From: Adiantum capillus-veneris
Lineage: Eukaryota > Streptophyta > Polypodiopsida > Polypodiales > Pteridaceae
DNA length: 64,000 bases
Assembly (NCBI GenBank): GCA_014529385.2
Contig: CM043960.1
Span: 125,772,043 to 125,836,042, forward strand
Reading direction: 5' to 3'
Positions 41,018 to 52,009 of this stretch are shown piece by piece; position 1 is the stretch's first letter; every line of letters begins with the position of its first letter. The position numbers were made by a program, and so were the translations under genes. Below the pieces are notes generated by a model, which saw nothing but the letters and a program-made list of their open reading frames with translations, was not told the origin of the DNA and made no database searches.

Positions 41018-43543
41018 TTACTTTTTTATCTTGTTTTTGTGAGTATAAGGCTTTATATATACATTCCCTAAGATTGGAAGGTCAGGGATAAAGGTTGAGA
41101 GGGAAGCAAGTGAATGATGGATGTCCACAAACACTCCCCCCTTCCTTGGGTAGATCATACCGTTTGAAATGATGTCGTCACCCCTTTGAAACCAATTGTT
41201 CCAGTTGGTAATAGGTGAGGATTTTTGCCAGTAGTTTTCTATTACCCTAGGTGCCTCGTCAAGTTGCAAGGGTGGTAAGGTACTCTCCCAGGATCGAACT
41301 TGAAGTGGTTCATCAGGTGATTCTTGAACACTGGGAGGTGTGGATTCTTTTGTAGCTTCATGGAGGTCCACTACTATAGATGGAGGCTGTGTAGAAGCTT
41401 TTACCTCTATGGATGTATTACATGAGGAGCTAGAAGCTTCATGGAACTCCCCCCTTCCTGAGCTAGGTGGAATAAATTGGTTTTGCCTTGGAGCCCAAAC
41501 TAGCTCTGGACTAGGTGTCTAGCATTCTGTGATCTTTCCCTTTCCACGGTCTGCCATTGGCTTTAGCGTTACACTGTTTGACTCATATGGGTTTGTTGTC
41601 GATAGGGAAGGACACATTTTACGTTTAGGTACCCAAATTTGCTCATTTCCATCATAGTAGCCTTGGGCTTCTAATAGTTGTTTTGGAATCCATCGTGATT
41701 TGGTCTTGACTCTCCTAGGGCGCGCTCTTGGTTTTCCGGGGAAATTTTTTCTTGGAATGGATAGGAGGGTTGAGGTAGTTGGAAGTAAGGCCTTGGGGAC
41801 CCATTGATATGTACTCTTAGGTCGTGCAGGTTGAGTACTTGCAATATTACTGCTTGTTGCAACTACAAGTGTTGAAGTGCTAGGTTCATGGGTAGCTGGC
41901 AAAGACGAGTTAACCACCTTGGCTTGTGAATGTTGGCTATCCTTCAACTTTGCTAGAGTTTGCAACGTAGGTGACTTTGCTTGAATGATAGGGTTAAGAG
42001 TCGGTGGTCGCGTCGTGACACTACCAGTATCCCAATCAATAGTGCATTTGGTTGCCAACATCCACATGCGTCCCAAGTTTACGTTGCCTTCCATAGCTCC
42101 CGCGGGCATGACTAGAAACCTCTGCACTATGCTTCCATTGTCATAGACAACAGGGGTCTGAAGGACTCCAAGAATAGCAGTTTTCTTTTTATTAATTTCC
42201 TTGACTTGCATTGTACTCGGGGATAGGGTCGGTTTCCCTAATTGACACCAAACTCCATAGGACAACAAATTGTGTTTAGCTCCCGTATCTAATAAGGCAT
42301 TGTATAGTACTTTCCCATAGGGGCTACTTAGCTCAATTGGGTATCGTAGGGGTGGCTCAGATTCTAATGAGTCGTCATCTGTGTCCTCGAAAAATGCTTG
42401 CGTGATTCCCATATTAGCCTCTCGTTGGCGTTTAAGACGTTGTTGTCGTTCTCGAGCCTCAACTCTTGCTTGGATTTTTTTAAGCTCTGCTTGTTCCTTG
42501 GCAGCCTTCTTTTGATGGATGGCTTGCAACTCTTCCTGGCTTAGAGGATCATAATATCTTTTGAATTTACTCCCATTAAGGAATCCAATGGTTTCAACTC
42601 CATCTAGAGTCTCCACACGAATGGTCCCTTGCGGGGTAATTTCACAAACTCGATATGGTCCCTTACCAGCGTATTTCAATTTCTTCTTTTCATTACGTAC
42701 CCCGTACATAAGAACTTTATCACCAACCTTGATGTCTTTATCCTTTAAATGGCTATCAAACCACTTCTTTCTCCTATCCTTCTCCACTAGAGCATTTCGC
42801 ACAGCTAATTGCCTTTCTTCATCTAGCCTTTCCAGGATATATAATCGCTCCACTAAGGGGTTACCATCCCAACCTTCTTGAGAAGCTACTCGAAGACTAG
42901 GAATGACAAACTCCCATGGCATAACTGCTTCTTGGCCATACACCATCTTAAACGGTGTGCAATTAATAGCAACTTTATACGCAGTACGATAAGCCCATAA
43001 AGCTGATGTAAGCTTTAGGTCCCAATCAGTGCGATGAGCCTCAACTGTCTTTGTCAAAATGGAGATGAGAGTTTTGTTGGTACTCTCAGCTTGGCCATTT
43101 GCTTGGGGATAATAGGGTGTAGACTTGTGGTGAGATATCATGAAGTTTGATGTGAGTTCTTTTATTACTTCATTTATAAAATGAGTTCCATTGTCACTCA
43201 CAAGTTCAAAGGGGCATCCAAAACGTGTGATAATGTTCTCAAAGAGGAACTTAGCTGTTGTTTTTGCATCCGCCTTTCGTGTTGCTTTTGCTTCAGCCCA
43301 TTTGGTTACATAGTCGGTAGCCACAATGATATATCGTGATTGCGTGTTACGTGCAGCCGGACTAATCGGTCCTACAAAGTCTAAGCCCCACTTTTCAAAT
43401 GGTTGGGTTACCTTGATGGGATGTAGAGGCATCCTATCACTTCTTTGTGGCTTCTTGAAGTGTTGGCATTCATCACATCCCTTTGCAAAAAGTGATGCAT
43501 CCTTAAACAGAGTGGGCCACCAATAGCCTGACTGTAAGATCTT
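41018..43543 (-). pseudogene. Gypsy C integrase with C-terminal retropepsin-like domain and WxPK tail
   Basis: One frame is open from just after a TGA at about 43541-43543 to TAG 41519-41521, and continues past it to 41018. The zinc finger CxxC (KGCDECQHFKK) precedes the first Met at 43432. Counting from that Met, the catalytic triad is D18 (GLDFVGPI), D80 (VSDNGTHF) and E116 (NGQAEST), a D,D-35-E spacing. GPY-like YAGKGPYRV is at about 254-262. After a charged helix (300-340) comes YNALLDTGAKHNLLSYGVW (DTGA 382-385) and VNLGRMWMLATKCTIDW (LGR 453-455), the two hallmarks of retropepsins. The tail has W544-VPK, W581-IPK, W600-VPK and, past the TAG, VWAPR. Removal of two stops would give a single polyprotein end. 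Confidence 0.85.
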
Positions 43544-44241
43544 TCAGGCAGTCAAGTTTCCTGAAAAGTGACCACCAGCTACGTCCATGTGTGCCTCTTG
43601 TAGAATATATAAATACTCATCCTCGCGGGCACAGTGTCTAAGAACATCATCTTTTCCTCTCTTATAGAGAGTTCCAGCCAGTAAGCAATAGGGTTCGCAT
43701 TCCTTGATTAATTTTCGAGCTATATCTTTTCGCAGTTCTTTGGGTGGAAAACCATTAACTAAGAAGTTAACAATCTTTTCACTCCATTCAGGCATTGTCT
43801 CAACAATGAACAAAGGAGTATCAGGCAATTCATCATCAACCCCCGTAGGAGCTTCGCCATTAGGGATACGAGATAAATGATCCGCCATGACATGTTTCCT
43901 CCCAGGCCTCACAACAACGGTGAAGTCAAACTCAAGAAGAATTAACAACCATCGTGTAATTCGACCTGTGGAACACGGCTTGTTTACCAAATATAGCAAT
44001 GCTTGATGATCAACATAAAACACAAACTTGGTAGCAAGAAGGTAATAGCGAAATTTCTTTACTGCGTAAATCATAGCTAGACCTTCGCGCTCTGTAGTAG
44101 TGTAGTTCATCTCGGCATCATTTAATTGGCGACTTGCAAAGCTAATAGGGTAGTCCAATTTATGTTCTCCTGGTTGAGTTATAACACACCCAATAGCAAA
44201 ATTTGATGCATCAATATGCACATGAAAAGGTACATTCCAAT
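43544..44241 (-). pseudogene. Gypsy C RNase H, connection and integrase His residues
   Basis: Starts DWNVPFHVHIDASNFAIG (the D of RNase H) and continues SRQLNDAEMNYTTTEREGLA, FYVDHQALLYLVNKP, LLEFDFTVVVRPGRKHVMAD, a linker, LLAGTLYKRGKDDVLRHC and the His half of the integrase finger (EAHMDVAGGHFSG). A TGA follows LTA. The frame is otherwise intact for 225 codons. The 5' edge is the RT deletion junction. Confidence 0.9.
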
Positions 44242-44563
44242 CTGGTTTTCAATCTCCTCTTGTACAATTCTGGCGTACTTAGGATTCATCGGATAGGGTC
44301 GTTGCTGGACGGGTTTAGCAGTGTTGATCATGGGAATTGTATGTTGCACCACAGAAGGTGGAACGCCCTTGATGTCATGATATGTCCAAGCAAAGATATC
44401 CTTGTATTCCTTGAGGAGATCCTTAAGTACAGCCTCTTCAGTTTTGGTAAGGTCTTGAGCAATAAAGACTGGTTTAGACTCCTCACCTGGTTCTGCTAAT
44501 TCTATCTCTTTAACTACCGTTGGACCATCATAGACTCCACTGCTTCCATTAGTAGGTATTCGT
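44242..44563 (-). pseudogene. Gypsy C pre-RT segment, RT core deleted
   Basis: After copia D the frame resumes with GVYDGPTVVKEIELAEPGEE, FIAQDLTKTEEAVLKDLLKE, YKDIFAWTYHDIKGVPPSVV and NPKYARIVQEEIEN. This is the stretch that precedes RT fingers in gypsy pol. It then joins directly (44242-44247) to the RNase H start, without the KKNGKLR, FSGYNQ, PFGL or Y-x-DD motifs seen in gypsy A. About 300 residues are missing. Confidence 0.88.
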
Positions 44564-44755
44564 TGAAGGAGTACGAGCGAAAGTGCGACGCGAGAGAGAG
44601 TGCGAGAAGAAGAGCACGACGATATGGTGAACTCGCTCTACTGTAATGTGTAGAGCATAGTGAGTTCTTATTAGGTTTTTACAAAAGAATATGTGTACAT
44701 ACCTGGCAGCCCGCCCACTTACCTGGGTGACCACATTGGGCTTTATACCCCAACA
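44564..44755 (-). repeat. 3' LTR of copia D
   Basis: 192 bp, TG...CA. Next to it, 44756-44768 reads TTAAGTGGGAGGT on the minus strand, a polypurine tract. Confidence 0.95.
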
Positions 44756-44844
44756 ACCTCCCACTTAAAGTCCAATGTGATACTTTAAGTGTGAGAGAAG
44801 CTACTATACAAGCTAATATACAAGAGATGTAGAGAAGTGATGTA

Positions 44845-46452
44845 CTACCCTACACCTAACTGCTTGCAAAAATGCGCAAACCTCTCTAAGGGAAGTCCTT
44901 TTGTAAGTAGATCAGTAGGATCTTCTGTGGTGTGAACTTTGACAAGCTGAAGTTGCTTATCCTCAAGCATTTCCCTGATGAAATGATACTTCACATCCAC
45001 ATGCTTTGTTTTTGAGTGATAAACTGGATTGTGATCCAATTGTATAGCACTTTGACTATCACAATATAACACAGGCATCTCTTCTTTGATTCCCCAATCT
45101 GTTACTAGTCGATTAAGCCAAATTGATTCTTTGCATGCCTCTGATGCTGCAACATATTCAGCCTCTGTAGTAGACTGAGTAACACAATCTTGTAATCTAG
45201 AACGCAATGATACTGCTCCACCAGCCAATGTAAAGACATACCCTGACGTAGACCTTCGGTTGTCTAAGTCACCTGCATAATCTGAGTCTGTAAAACCCTT
45301 TACACTTAGCTCCTGACTCCCATAGCATATACGCATACTCTTTGTAGCTTTCAGGTATCTCAATATTCCTTTCACTGCCTCCCAATGTTTCTTGCCTGGG
45401 TTTGACATGTATCGACTTACTACTCCCACTGCAAATGCAATGTCTGGGCGAGTAGCAATCATTGCATGCATCAAACTACCCACTGCAGACGCATATGGAA
45501 TCTTATCCATTTCAACCTGTTCTTCCTCAGACAGAGGACAATCTTGTTTGCTAAGTTTCACATATGGTGGCAATGGAACACTCAGTGCCTTTCCCTTCTC
45601 CATATTGAAACGTTGCAAAACCTTGTCAATATACTCTGTTTGAGATAACCAAATCAACTTCTTTGATCTGTCTCTCTCAATGCGCATACCAAGTATATGA
45701 CTTGCCTCACCCATGTCTTTCATGTCAAACGATTTTGCCATCTTTGACTTCAAAGCTGAAATTTCTTCCAAGTGCTTGCCAGCAATCAACATGTCATCCA
45801 CATACAAAATAAGGATCAGCCAACTACCATCCTTAGCCTTCTTTGTATATAGACAGTGATCGAACTCACTATGTTTGTAGCCTTGAGAAAGCATAAACTT
45901 GTGGAATTTATGGTACCATGCCCTCGGTGATTGTTTTAAGCCATAAAGACTCTTTAACAACTGGCATACCCAATCTTCCTTGCCTTTCTCAACAAACCCT
46001 TCTGGCTGCTGCATGTAAATTTCCACATCTAAATCACCATGCAAGAACGTTGTCTTGACATCCATTTGGTGCAACACCAAATCTAATATGGCAACCAATG
46101 CAAGAAAGCATCTCAATGTAGTCATCTTGACCACCGGAGAGAAGACTTCATCAAAGTCAATGCCTTGTTCTTGCTTAAAGCCCTTGGAAACAAGCCTTGC
46201 TTTGTACTTTGGCTGACTATCATGAGCGGTGATCTTATACCTGTAAACCCATTTACAGGGTAGAGCCTTTTTGCCCCGTGGTAATTTAACTAGCTTCCAT
46301 GTCTGGTTTTTATGAAGAGCTGTCATCTCTGACTGCATGGCCAATTGCCAATTCCCGGAGTCCTTCATTTGCACTGCTTCCTTGTAACATGAAGGCTCAT
46401 TGCAATCAGTCAACATGACATAATTCATAGATGGAACAAACCTATTAGGAGG
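44845..46452 (-). pseudogene. Copia D reverse transcriptase and RNase H
   Basis: An uninterrupted 527-codon frame with all RT-RNase H motifs: WKLVKLPRGKKALPCKWVYR, ARLVSKGFKQEQGIDFDEVF, HQMDVKTTFLHGDL, LYGLKQSPRAWYHKF, YVDDMLIAGK, ASHILGMRIERDRSKKLI, GSLMHAMIATRPDIAFAVGV, SDYAGDLDNRRSTSGYVF, QSTTEAEYVAAS, YCDSQSAIQL, KTKHVDVKYHFIREML, DLLTKGLPLERF. Length and residues look functional. It is cut off from integrase only by the stop at 46453. Confidence 0.93.
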
Positions 46453-46872
46453 TCACGTGACACGTCCAGATCTACGCACAATAGGTGGCTCAGGCTCAGC
46501 CACAACCTGTGGTTCCACTCTATCCTGTCCTTGCTCCTCCTGAGCCCTGACATTTTGTCTTGCACGTGCAGGTCCATCTTCTTGGAAGACAACTCTTCTA
46601 ATCTCCTCAACCCTCTCTGGTTTAGAATGATATTTGGATTCATTAAAGTGAACATCATTGTTGCGGACAACCTTTCTGGATTCGGGATCCCAAAGTCTGT
46701 ACCCCATCTCACCAGAATTACCATAGCCTAGAAAGATTCACTTTCTACTCTTTGGCTCAAGTTTGTTCCTAAATTCCTTTGGAACGTGAGTATATGCCTC
46801 ACAGCCAAAGACTCTGAGATGCTTGTATGAGGGAATTTTGCCTGACCATACCATCTCTGGCACTGAATCCTT
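46453..46872 (-). pseudogene. Copia D integrase C-terminus with stops
   Basis: Same frame as the flanking pol pieces. It reads LRVFGCEAYTHVPKEFRNKL, IFLGYGNSGEMGYRLWDPES and VRNNDVHFNES, the usual integrase tail. TAG at 46870 and TGA near 46741 and at 46453 interrupt it. Confidence 0.85.
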
Positions 46873-48489
46873 CTACAAAACCTTGCTAGGAGATCTATTT
46901 ACAAGATGAACAGCTGTTGATACAGCTTCACCCCAAAACCCATTTGGCAGTTGTGCATTAGACAACATACTTCTGACCTTCTCTTGTATGGTCCTATTCA
47001 TCCTCTCAGCAACACCATTTTGAGGAGGATTGTAAGGAGCAGTAAGTTCACGTTTTATACCTTTTGACTCACAAAAGTCCTGAAAGGCCTTTGAAACATA
47101 CTCTCCACCATTGTCAGTCCGTAAGCATTTAAGCTTCTTGCCACTCTGATTCTCCACAAGTGTCACAAACATTTTGAAAACACTAAACGCTTCATCCTTG
47201 TGCTTGAGAAAGTAAACCCATACTTTCCTCGAGTAATCATCTATAAATGTCATAAAGTAAGAAGCTCCCCCTAGAGATAGGTTAGGCATAGGTCCACACA
47301 AATCACTATGAACAAGTGCCAATTGTGTATCTCTTCTATTGCTTCTATGCTTATGTGGCTGCTGTGTTTGCTTACCATACAGACAATGTTCACAGAATTC
47401 AAAATCATTAAATGAAAAGCCAGGCAACTGACCAGAACAAGACAAGATTTCCATTCCCTTCTTCGACATATGTCCTAACCGGCTATGCCACAAAGAAACG
47501 TTCGGCTGCTCGATTACATTGATTACATTTTTAGAGACATTTGATACATAAATCATGTAAAGTCCTCCAGACTTTACTCCATGTGCTACTGTCATAGAAC
47601 CCTTGGATATCTTCAACATGTTCTGTCCAAAAGTGGTGACGTAGCTAGCATCATCAAGTAAACCTGTGTTGATCAAGCTCTTTGTAATTGCGGGAACATG
47701 TCTCACATTCTTCAGCGTGAAAGAAGAGCCATTATGAAACTTCAATTGAACATCTCCAACACCTAAGATCTCACATGTCTGCCCATTGCCTAGTCGAACA
47801 TGATCTTTAGTGGTCACATAAGAAGTAAACGACTCCTTGCTTGGAGACACATGAAGTGATGCCCCTGAGTCTATAATCCAGTCACTCAGTGCATTTCCAT
47901 CAGATGTTGTAAGAAGAGCTGAGTCCATTGTATTCTTCAAGAAGTAGATGTCTCCTGACACTAGACTGTCATCCTCTGCAACAATGTTTGTCACATTTAT
48001 TTCTTGAATCTTCATTGAGGACTTGTTCTTCTCACCATGGTCTTCAGCTTTCTCTTTGGCTTTTTCTACTTTCCATTCTCTGCAGTCTCTTTTCATGTGA
48101 CCCTTTTTGCCACAATGGTAGCATTCTATGTCACTCTTGCCTTTAGCACTGCGGGACTTGCTACGAGACTGATTCCTCTTTCCACCTTTGTACTTTTCTT
48201 TGGTCCTTCCCCTTACAACTAAGGCTGTTCCTTTGCCTTTGTCCATTGTCTTTCTATTGGTTTCTTCAGTAAGCAGACTTCCTTCTACACCTGCTATGTT
48301 CAAACCATCTGGAGGTGCAGAATTACTCAAAGCTGTGCGAAAAGTGTCCCAACTTTGCGGCAATGTGATCAACAGGAACATAGCTCTAACAGGTTCATCA
48401 AACTTGACACCTTGAGCTGACAACTGACTATAGATTGTGTTGAATTCATTCAGATGATTGGACATAGGTGTCCCTTCTTTCATCTTCAA
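46873..48489 (-). pseudogene. Copia D gag C-terminus, protease and integrase core
   Basis: A 538-codon open frame. It has gag (LNEFNTIYSQLSAQGV), CCHC knuckle C-YHC-GKKGH-MKRD-C, the protease DWIIDSGASLHVSP with intact DSGA, pre-integrase LWHSRLGHMSKKGMEIL and CEHCLYGK, and the integrase D,D35E core: LVHSDLCGPM, LRTDNGGEYVS and QNGVAERMNRTI. It ends at TAG 46870-46872. Confidence 0.93.
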
Positions 48490-48502
48490 GTCAACAAGCT
48501 TC

Positions 48503-48829
48503 TTAATCTAGTATATACACCTGTGAAGCTGCACTCTGCTTCTCATAAAGATCACTCAACTTTAACCATGCTTGATAAGCCGACATCTCGTCTGCTACAT
48601 TGAAGTAAACGCTTTCTGCCAAAGTCAGCATAATGGTAGAAAGTGCCAATTCATCCATTTCGCTCCATTCATCTTCGTCCATATCTTCTGGTTTTATCCC
48701 CTTGAGCTTTATAGGTTTTATCTGCTTCTTTTGTACCAACACGTGCCAAATCTGCTTCTTCCACAATGGGAAATTGGTTCCATCCAGCTTCTTGATACTG
48801 TAAAGAGCAGTGTCCTGTGATCCAGCCAT
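48503..48829 (-). pseudogene. Copia D gag N-terminus
   Basis: Starts MAGSQDTALYSIKKLDGTNF with PLWKKQIWHVL, the copia gag head. It continues to AYQAWLKLSDLYEKQS and stops at 48503 because of a one-base shift; the next frame picks up at LVDLKMKEGTPMSNH. The leader 48830-49912 between it and the PBS has no gene. Confidence 0.88.
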
Positions 48830-49912
48830 AGCTACGCTTCATAGTAGTTTACTTTCCTGGGAAAAATTCGACAGAGTTTCCCCTGTAAACTGACCTCTGA
48901 ACCAATATCAACCTGTCAAATGAACCAAGAAAGCTTCAGATTCTGCATAAATTTTGGCAGAGTCTCCTTTGTAAAATGGCTCTGGTGTACTAAAAACAAA
49001 CCAAAAAACAGCTTAAAAAACCACTGTCTCTCTAACACTGTAAGCTGTGGGTAAACCTGTCCTGCACCTGTATTGTCTGTGACTGTCCTGTCACTGTCCT
49101 GTAAGCATAGACTGCGATAATGCCTCAATGGTAGTAAAGCAAAGATGCAATCCCAACTGTCTAACTCACAGTCAATACATCCTAGTTGCCTATCTAAGGG
49201 TGCTCGAGGGATCGCTCCAAGACCTGTATCACCAAAAGGATCTCAACATTCGAGAATCCCCCAGCTCAATAAACCTCACTCGACCCTCAACAAAGGCTGC
49301 AGTAAATCTAACAGTACATAGACTTCCCACAAAGTCATACATCCACAAATTTCCCACTGTATGTTGTAACCGCTGCGGCGGTTGTTTGCTGCGTCACTCA
49401 CAGCCATCAAACCCTCAACAGACATACATCATCTCTGACAATACATCCTATGTGGAAGTACCTGCAATGTCAAGATGAAATTTGGAATATCAAGCAGCAA
49501 ACACAAGCTACCTGATGAACTAGTGGATGTCGCCTACAGTCTGTGTGTAGATGCGCCCGTGTCGTATGTGACACGCCTCCAAGAACTGTGAGCCGTCCTT
49601 CGATGTGTAGACAGCGACAAATCAACACTCTGGGAGTGTCGATATCCTCAGCACCTGCAGTCGTAGGCCGAAAACCCCAAATTTGCAGAGTCGGATCTGC
49701 ACCCGCTGAGACCACGTAGTCGAAAATGGCCTGCGCAGAACTTTGTCGAAGCCAAACGGTGACCGAGATGACCTCAGAATGAAATTCTGAGGACACCAAG
49801 CTCTACGGGTCCTCCCACAAGATTTGGGGCCGTGTCTTCGCCTGTCGAATTTCACTCCAATCTGAGTTGGTGACTCTAGCCTCCTGCAGTGCTGCCCCGA
49901 GCCTCGATCTGA
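48830..49912 (-). other. Untranslated leader of copia D
   Basis: About 1.1 kb between PBS and gag. No supported ORF; it matches the leader fragment at 26496-26587 near its 5' end. The length is unusually long for a copia leader. Confidence 0.6.
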
Positions 49913-49924
49913 GCTATGATACCA
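49913..49924 (-). other. Primer binding site of copia D (initiator tRNA-Met, one mismatch)
   Basis: On the minus strand TGGTATCATAGC, differing at one base from the TGGTATCAGAGC kept in the family fragment at 26484. It lies two bases from the 5' LTR. Confidence 0.85.
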
Positions 49925-49926
49925 GT

Positions 49927-50118
49927 TGAAGGAGTACGAGCGGAAGTGCGACGCGAGAGAGAGTGCGAGAAGAAGAGCACGACGATATGGTGAACTCGCT
50001 CTACTGTAATGTGTAGAGCATAGTGAGTTCTTATTAGGTTTTTACAAAAGAATACGTGTACATACCTGGCGGCCCGCCCACTTACCTGGGCGACCACATT
50101 GGGCTTTATACCCCAACA
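49927..50118 (-). repeat. 5' LTR of copia D
   Basis: 192 bp, partner of 44564-44755, followed by TSD TTCGT. Confidence 0.95.
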
Positions 50119-51061
50119 TTCGTTGGGCTTTGGCATACACAACCTTTCGCTCCCCCGTGGTATAAGATTTAAAATGTTCAGGAGCCGTATGTAAGTCAGC
50201 AGGCTCTTGTCCTGACAGAGACCTTTCTTTTAGTTCTGCCTCCTTTTGTTGTTGAGCTAACTCTCGGTTTTGACGTCTTCTTATAGTTCGACTCAATTTC
50301 GGCTCTGTAACCTCCAATTGAGCGAGGTCAATGGGTCGCGGGCTGCACCACATGACACTCTGGAGATGTTCACCCCAATTGTCTACTAGCTTTCGATGAG
50401 CATCACATGCCCCTAGATAGCTAAGCCATTCTGCAGTAGATCTTTCCTTGTTTATCCTAGCTCTCACATTTACTCGATATCGTCGTCTCTTATATGACCT
50501 TTGTTTCTTGTTAAGGTTTTGATTTTGGTAAATGTTTGAACTCGACTCGCCTGATAGGTCTTCGCTTGTATCTTCTTCATTCTCATATGAATTACCATAG
50601 ATGGTCGTACTAGGCCTTGAGTGTTCAGTTTCTATACTTGGTTCACTCGATGTTTCTTCAGGTTCTGAATCCATTTCTTCCTGAGATTCCGTTTCCGATG
50701 TGTATTGGCCTGAAGCCTTTGAGGAATCATCAATTTCACTCTCAGGTAGGTGTGCCTCTTTCTTATCATCGGATGTTACATGCGTTACACCTAACATGTT
50801 TACTAGTGCAATGTGTGGTATCTCTTCCCCATCTGGTGTTACCCAGGTTGTTCCTCTAGCTCCCCATGTATCTATAGTTGCCGCTAGGTGCACCCAATCG
50901 ACATTGTCTGACTCAGCCATCCCGGGTAGGATATCCATATAAGGAGAGTTCTCCCCAATATCCGTGTCTTCGTTACATGTGTAACAATACTGTAATGGAG
51001 CTGAGTGAATTGTTGTGTGTGATCGATTATCAATGATGAATTTATTTCCTAGAGGATGCAT
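50119..51061 (-). pseudogene. Gypsy C protease-to-RT linker
   Basis: The open frame continues from the protease past a TGA (51062-51064). It is acidic and Ser-rich (SEIDDSSKASGQYTSETESQ), then basic (KKQRSYKRRRYRVNVRARIN), then helical (RRRQNRELAQQQKEAELKER). The equivalent part of gypsy A is also acidic then basic. No enzyme domain is recognised. The frame ends GERKVVYAKAQ at the copia D insertion; codons reading into the copia LTR are not part of it. Confidence 0.75.
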
Positions 51062-52000
51062 TCAACCACTTAAAAGATCAACTCGAATGACAGAGTCTTG
51101 GAACTGTAAGTAGACGTGGTTTTTGGACCACTCATGCACCATTTTTGCTTCCCTCATGAATGGACGCCCTAAGATCATCTCAAATGACATAGGATGCTTG
51201 GAAAAATCCATAACAATGAAAGTCTGCCTTACCTTGTGTCCCAAGACCTTGATCCTGAGATCCTTTAGCATTCCAATAGGCGTAACAATAGATCCATTAG
51301 CCATTTTTACCACTACGCTTGTGGCTTCAAGGTGAGGTCGCCCCATAGACTCCCAACAACTCTTTGTCACCATGCTGACTCCCGCACCACCGTCAAGGAC
51401 CCCCTTTACAGTTAATCCTTTAGTAGTGATTGGTAGAGTAGCATTAGATTCATCACCTTCAAAGTATTTCCCCAACTTGTTAACGTGTACTTCAATTACA
51501 GATGCATGTCCCACTACGTCAGATGGTGGTGCTAAATGTTCTTCATCATTCATTACCGAGTCAGGTTTGTTCATATGTGCAAACTGTGGTAATCCGGCCT
51601 GTAATTCTCCATTGAGGAAGGCTCGAAGAGCTGAGACTAGCTCGGGGTCTTTATATAGTTTGGACATGATGGTGGTTCTAACTTCTGAAGACATGAAATC
51701 CATCAATTTGGCAACATTTAATGGCATCTTGTGGGACGTAGGACCCTGACAAGAGAATGGTGAAGATGGAATCTCCACTTCCTCAAGGGGGTCGGGAATT
51801 CCCTCACCAAACATTCTCTCTAGTAGGAAAGGTGTGTGTCCACTTTCAGATGTCCTACCCTCACTCTCTTCCCGAATGATACTGGGTATAGCTAACGGCT
51901 TGTAGTTCTTGTGAGGTTGAACTTGTGTGGGAAACACTGTGTCCGACATCTGGATATGTTTGGGTTCAGGTTCTAATGTTCGTTGAGTTTCTTCCACCAA
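51062..52000 (-). pseudogene. Gypsy C protease at the canonical position, with DGGA active-site motif
   Basis: This is the normally placed retropepsin. TVKGVLDGGAGVSMVTKSCW is aligned with ILDSGAGVAIAT of gypsy A, and EMILGRPFMREAKMVHEW is the C-terminal hallmark. The residue after the catalytic Asp is Gly (GAC GGT GGT GCG) instead of Ser or Thr, a one-base change. The domain is otherwise complete and open. An N-terminal portion (PHKNYKPLAIPSIIREES) is unstructured. TGA and TAA flank it in the same frame. Confidence 0.87.
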
Positions 52001-52009
52001 ACCCCTCAG

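Larger units (their letters stand above)
44564..50118 (-). mobile_element. Ty1/copia LTR retrotransposon D, LTR-complete, nested in gypsy C
   Basis: LTRs of 192 bp (44564-44755, 49927-50118) differ at about 4 sites. TSD TTCGT is exact (44559-44563, 50119-50123). PBS and polypurine tract are present, and the internal order gag-PR-IN-RT-RH is complete. From 48489 to 44845 the whole pol lies in one frame with three in-frame stops (46870-46872, about 46741, 46453-46455). A frameshift near 48500 separates the gag start. It is the least decayed element in the window. A truncated relative is at 26290. Confidence 0.96.
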
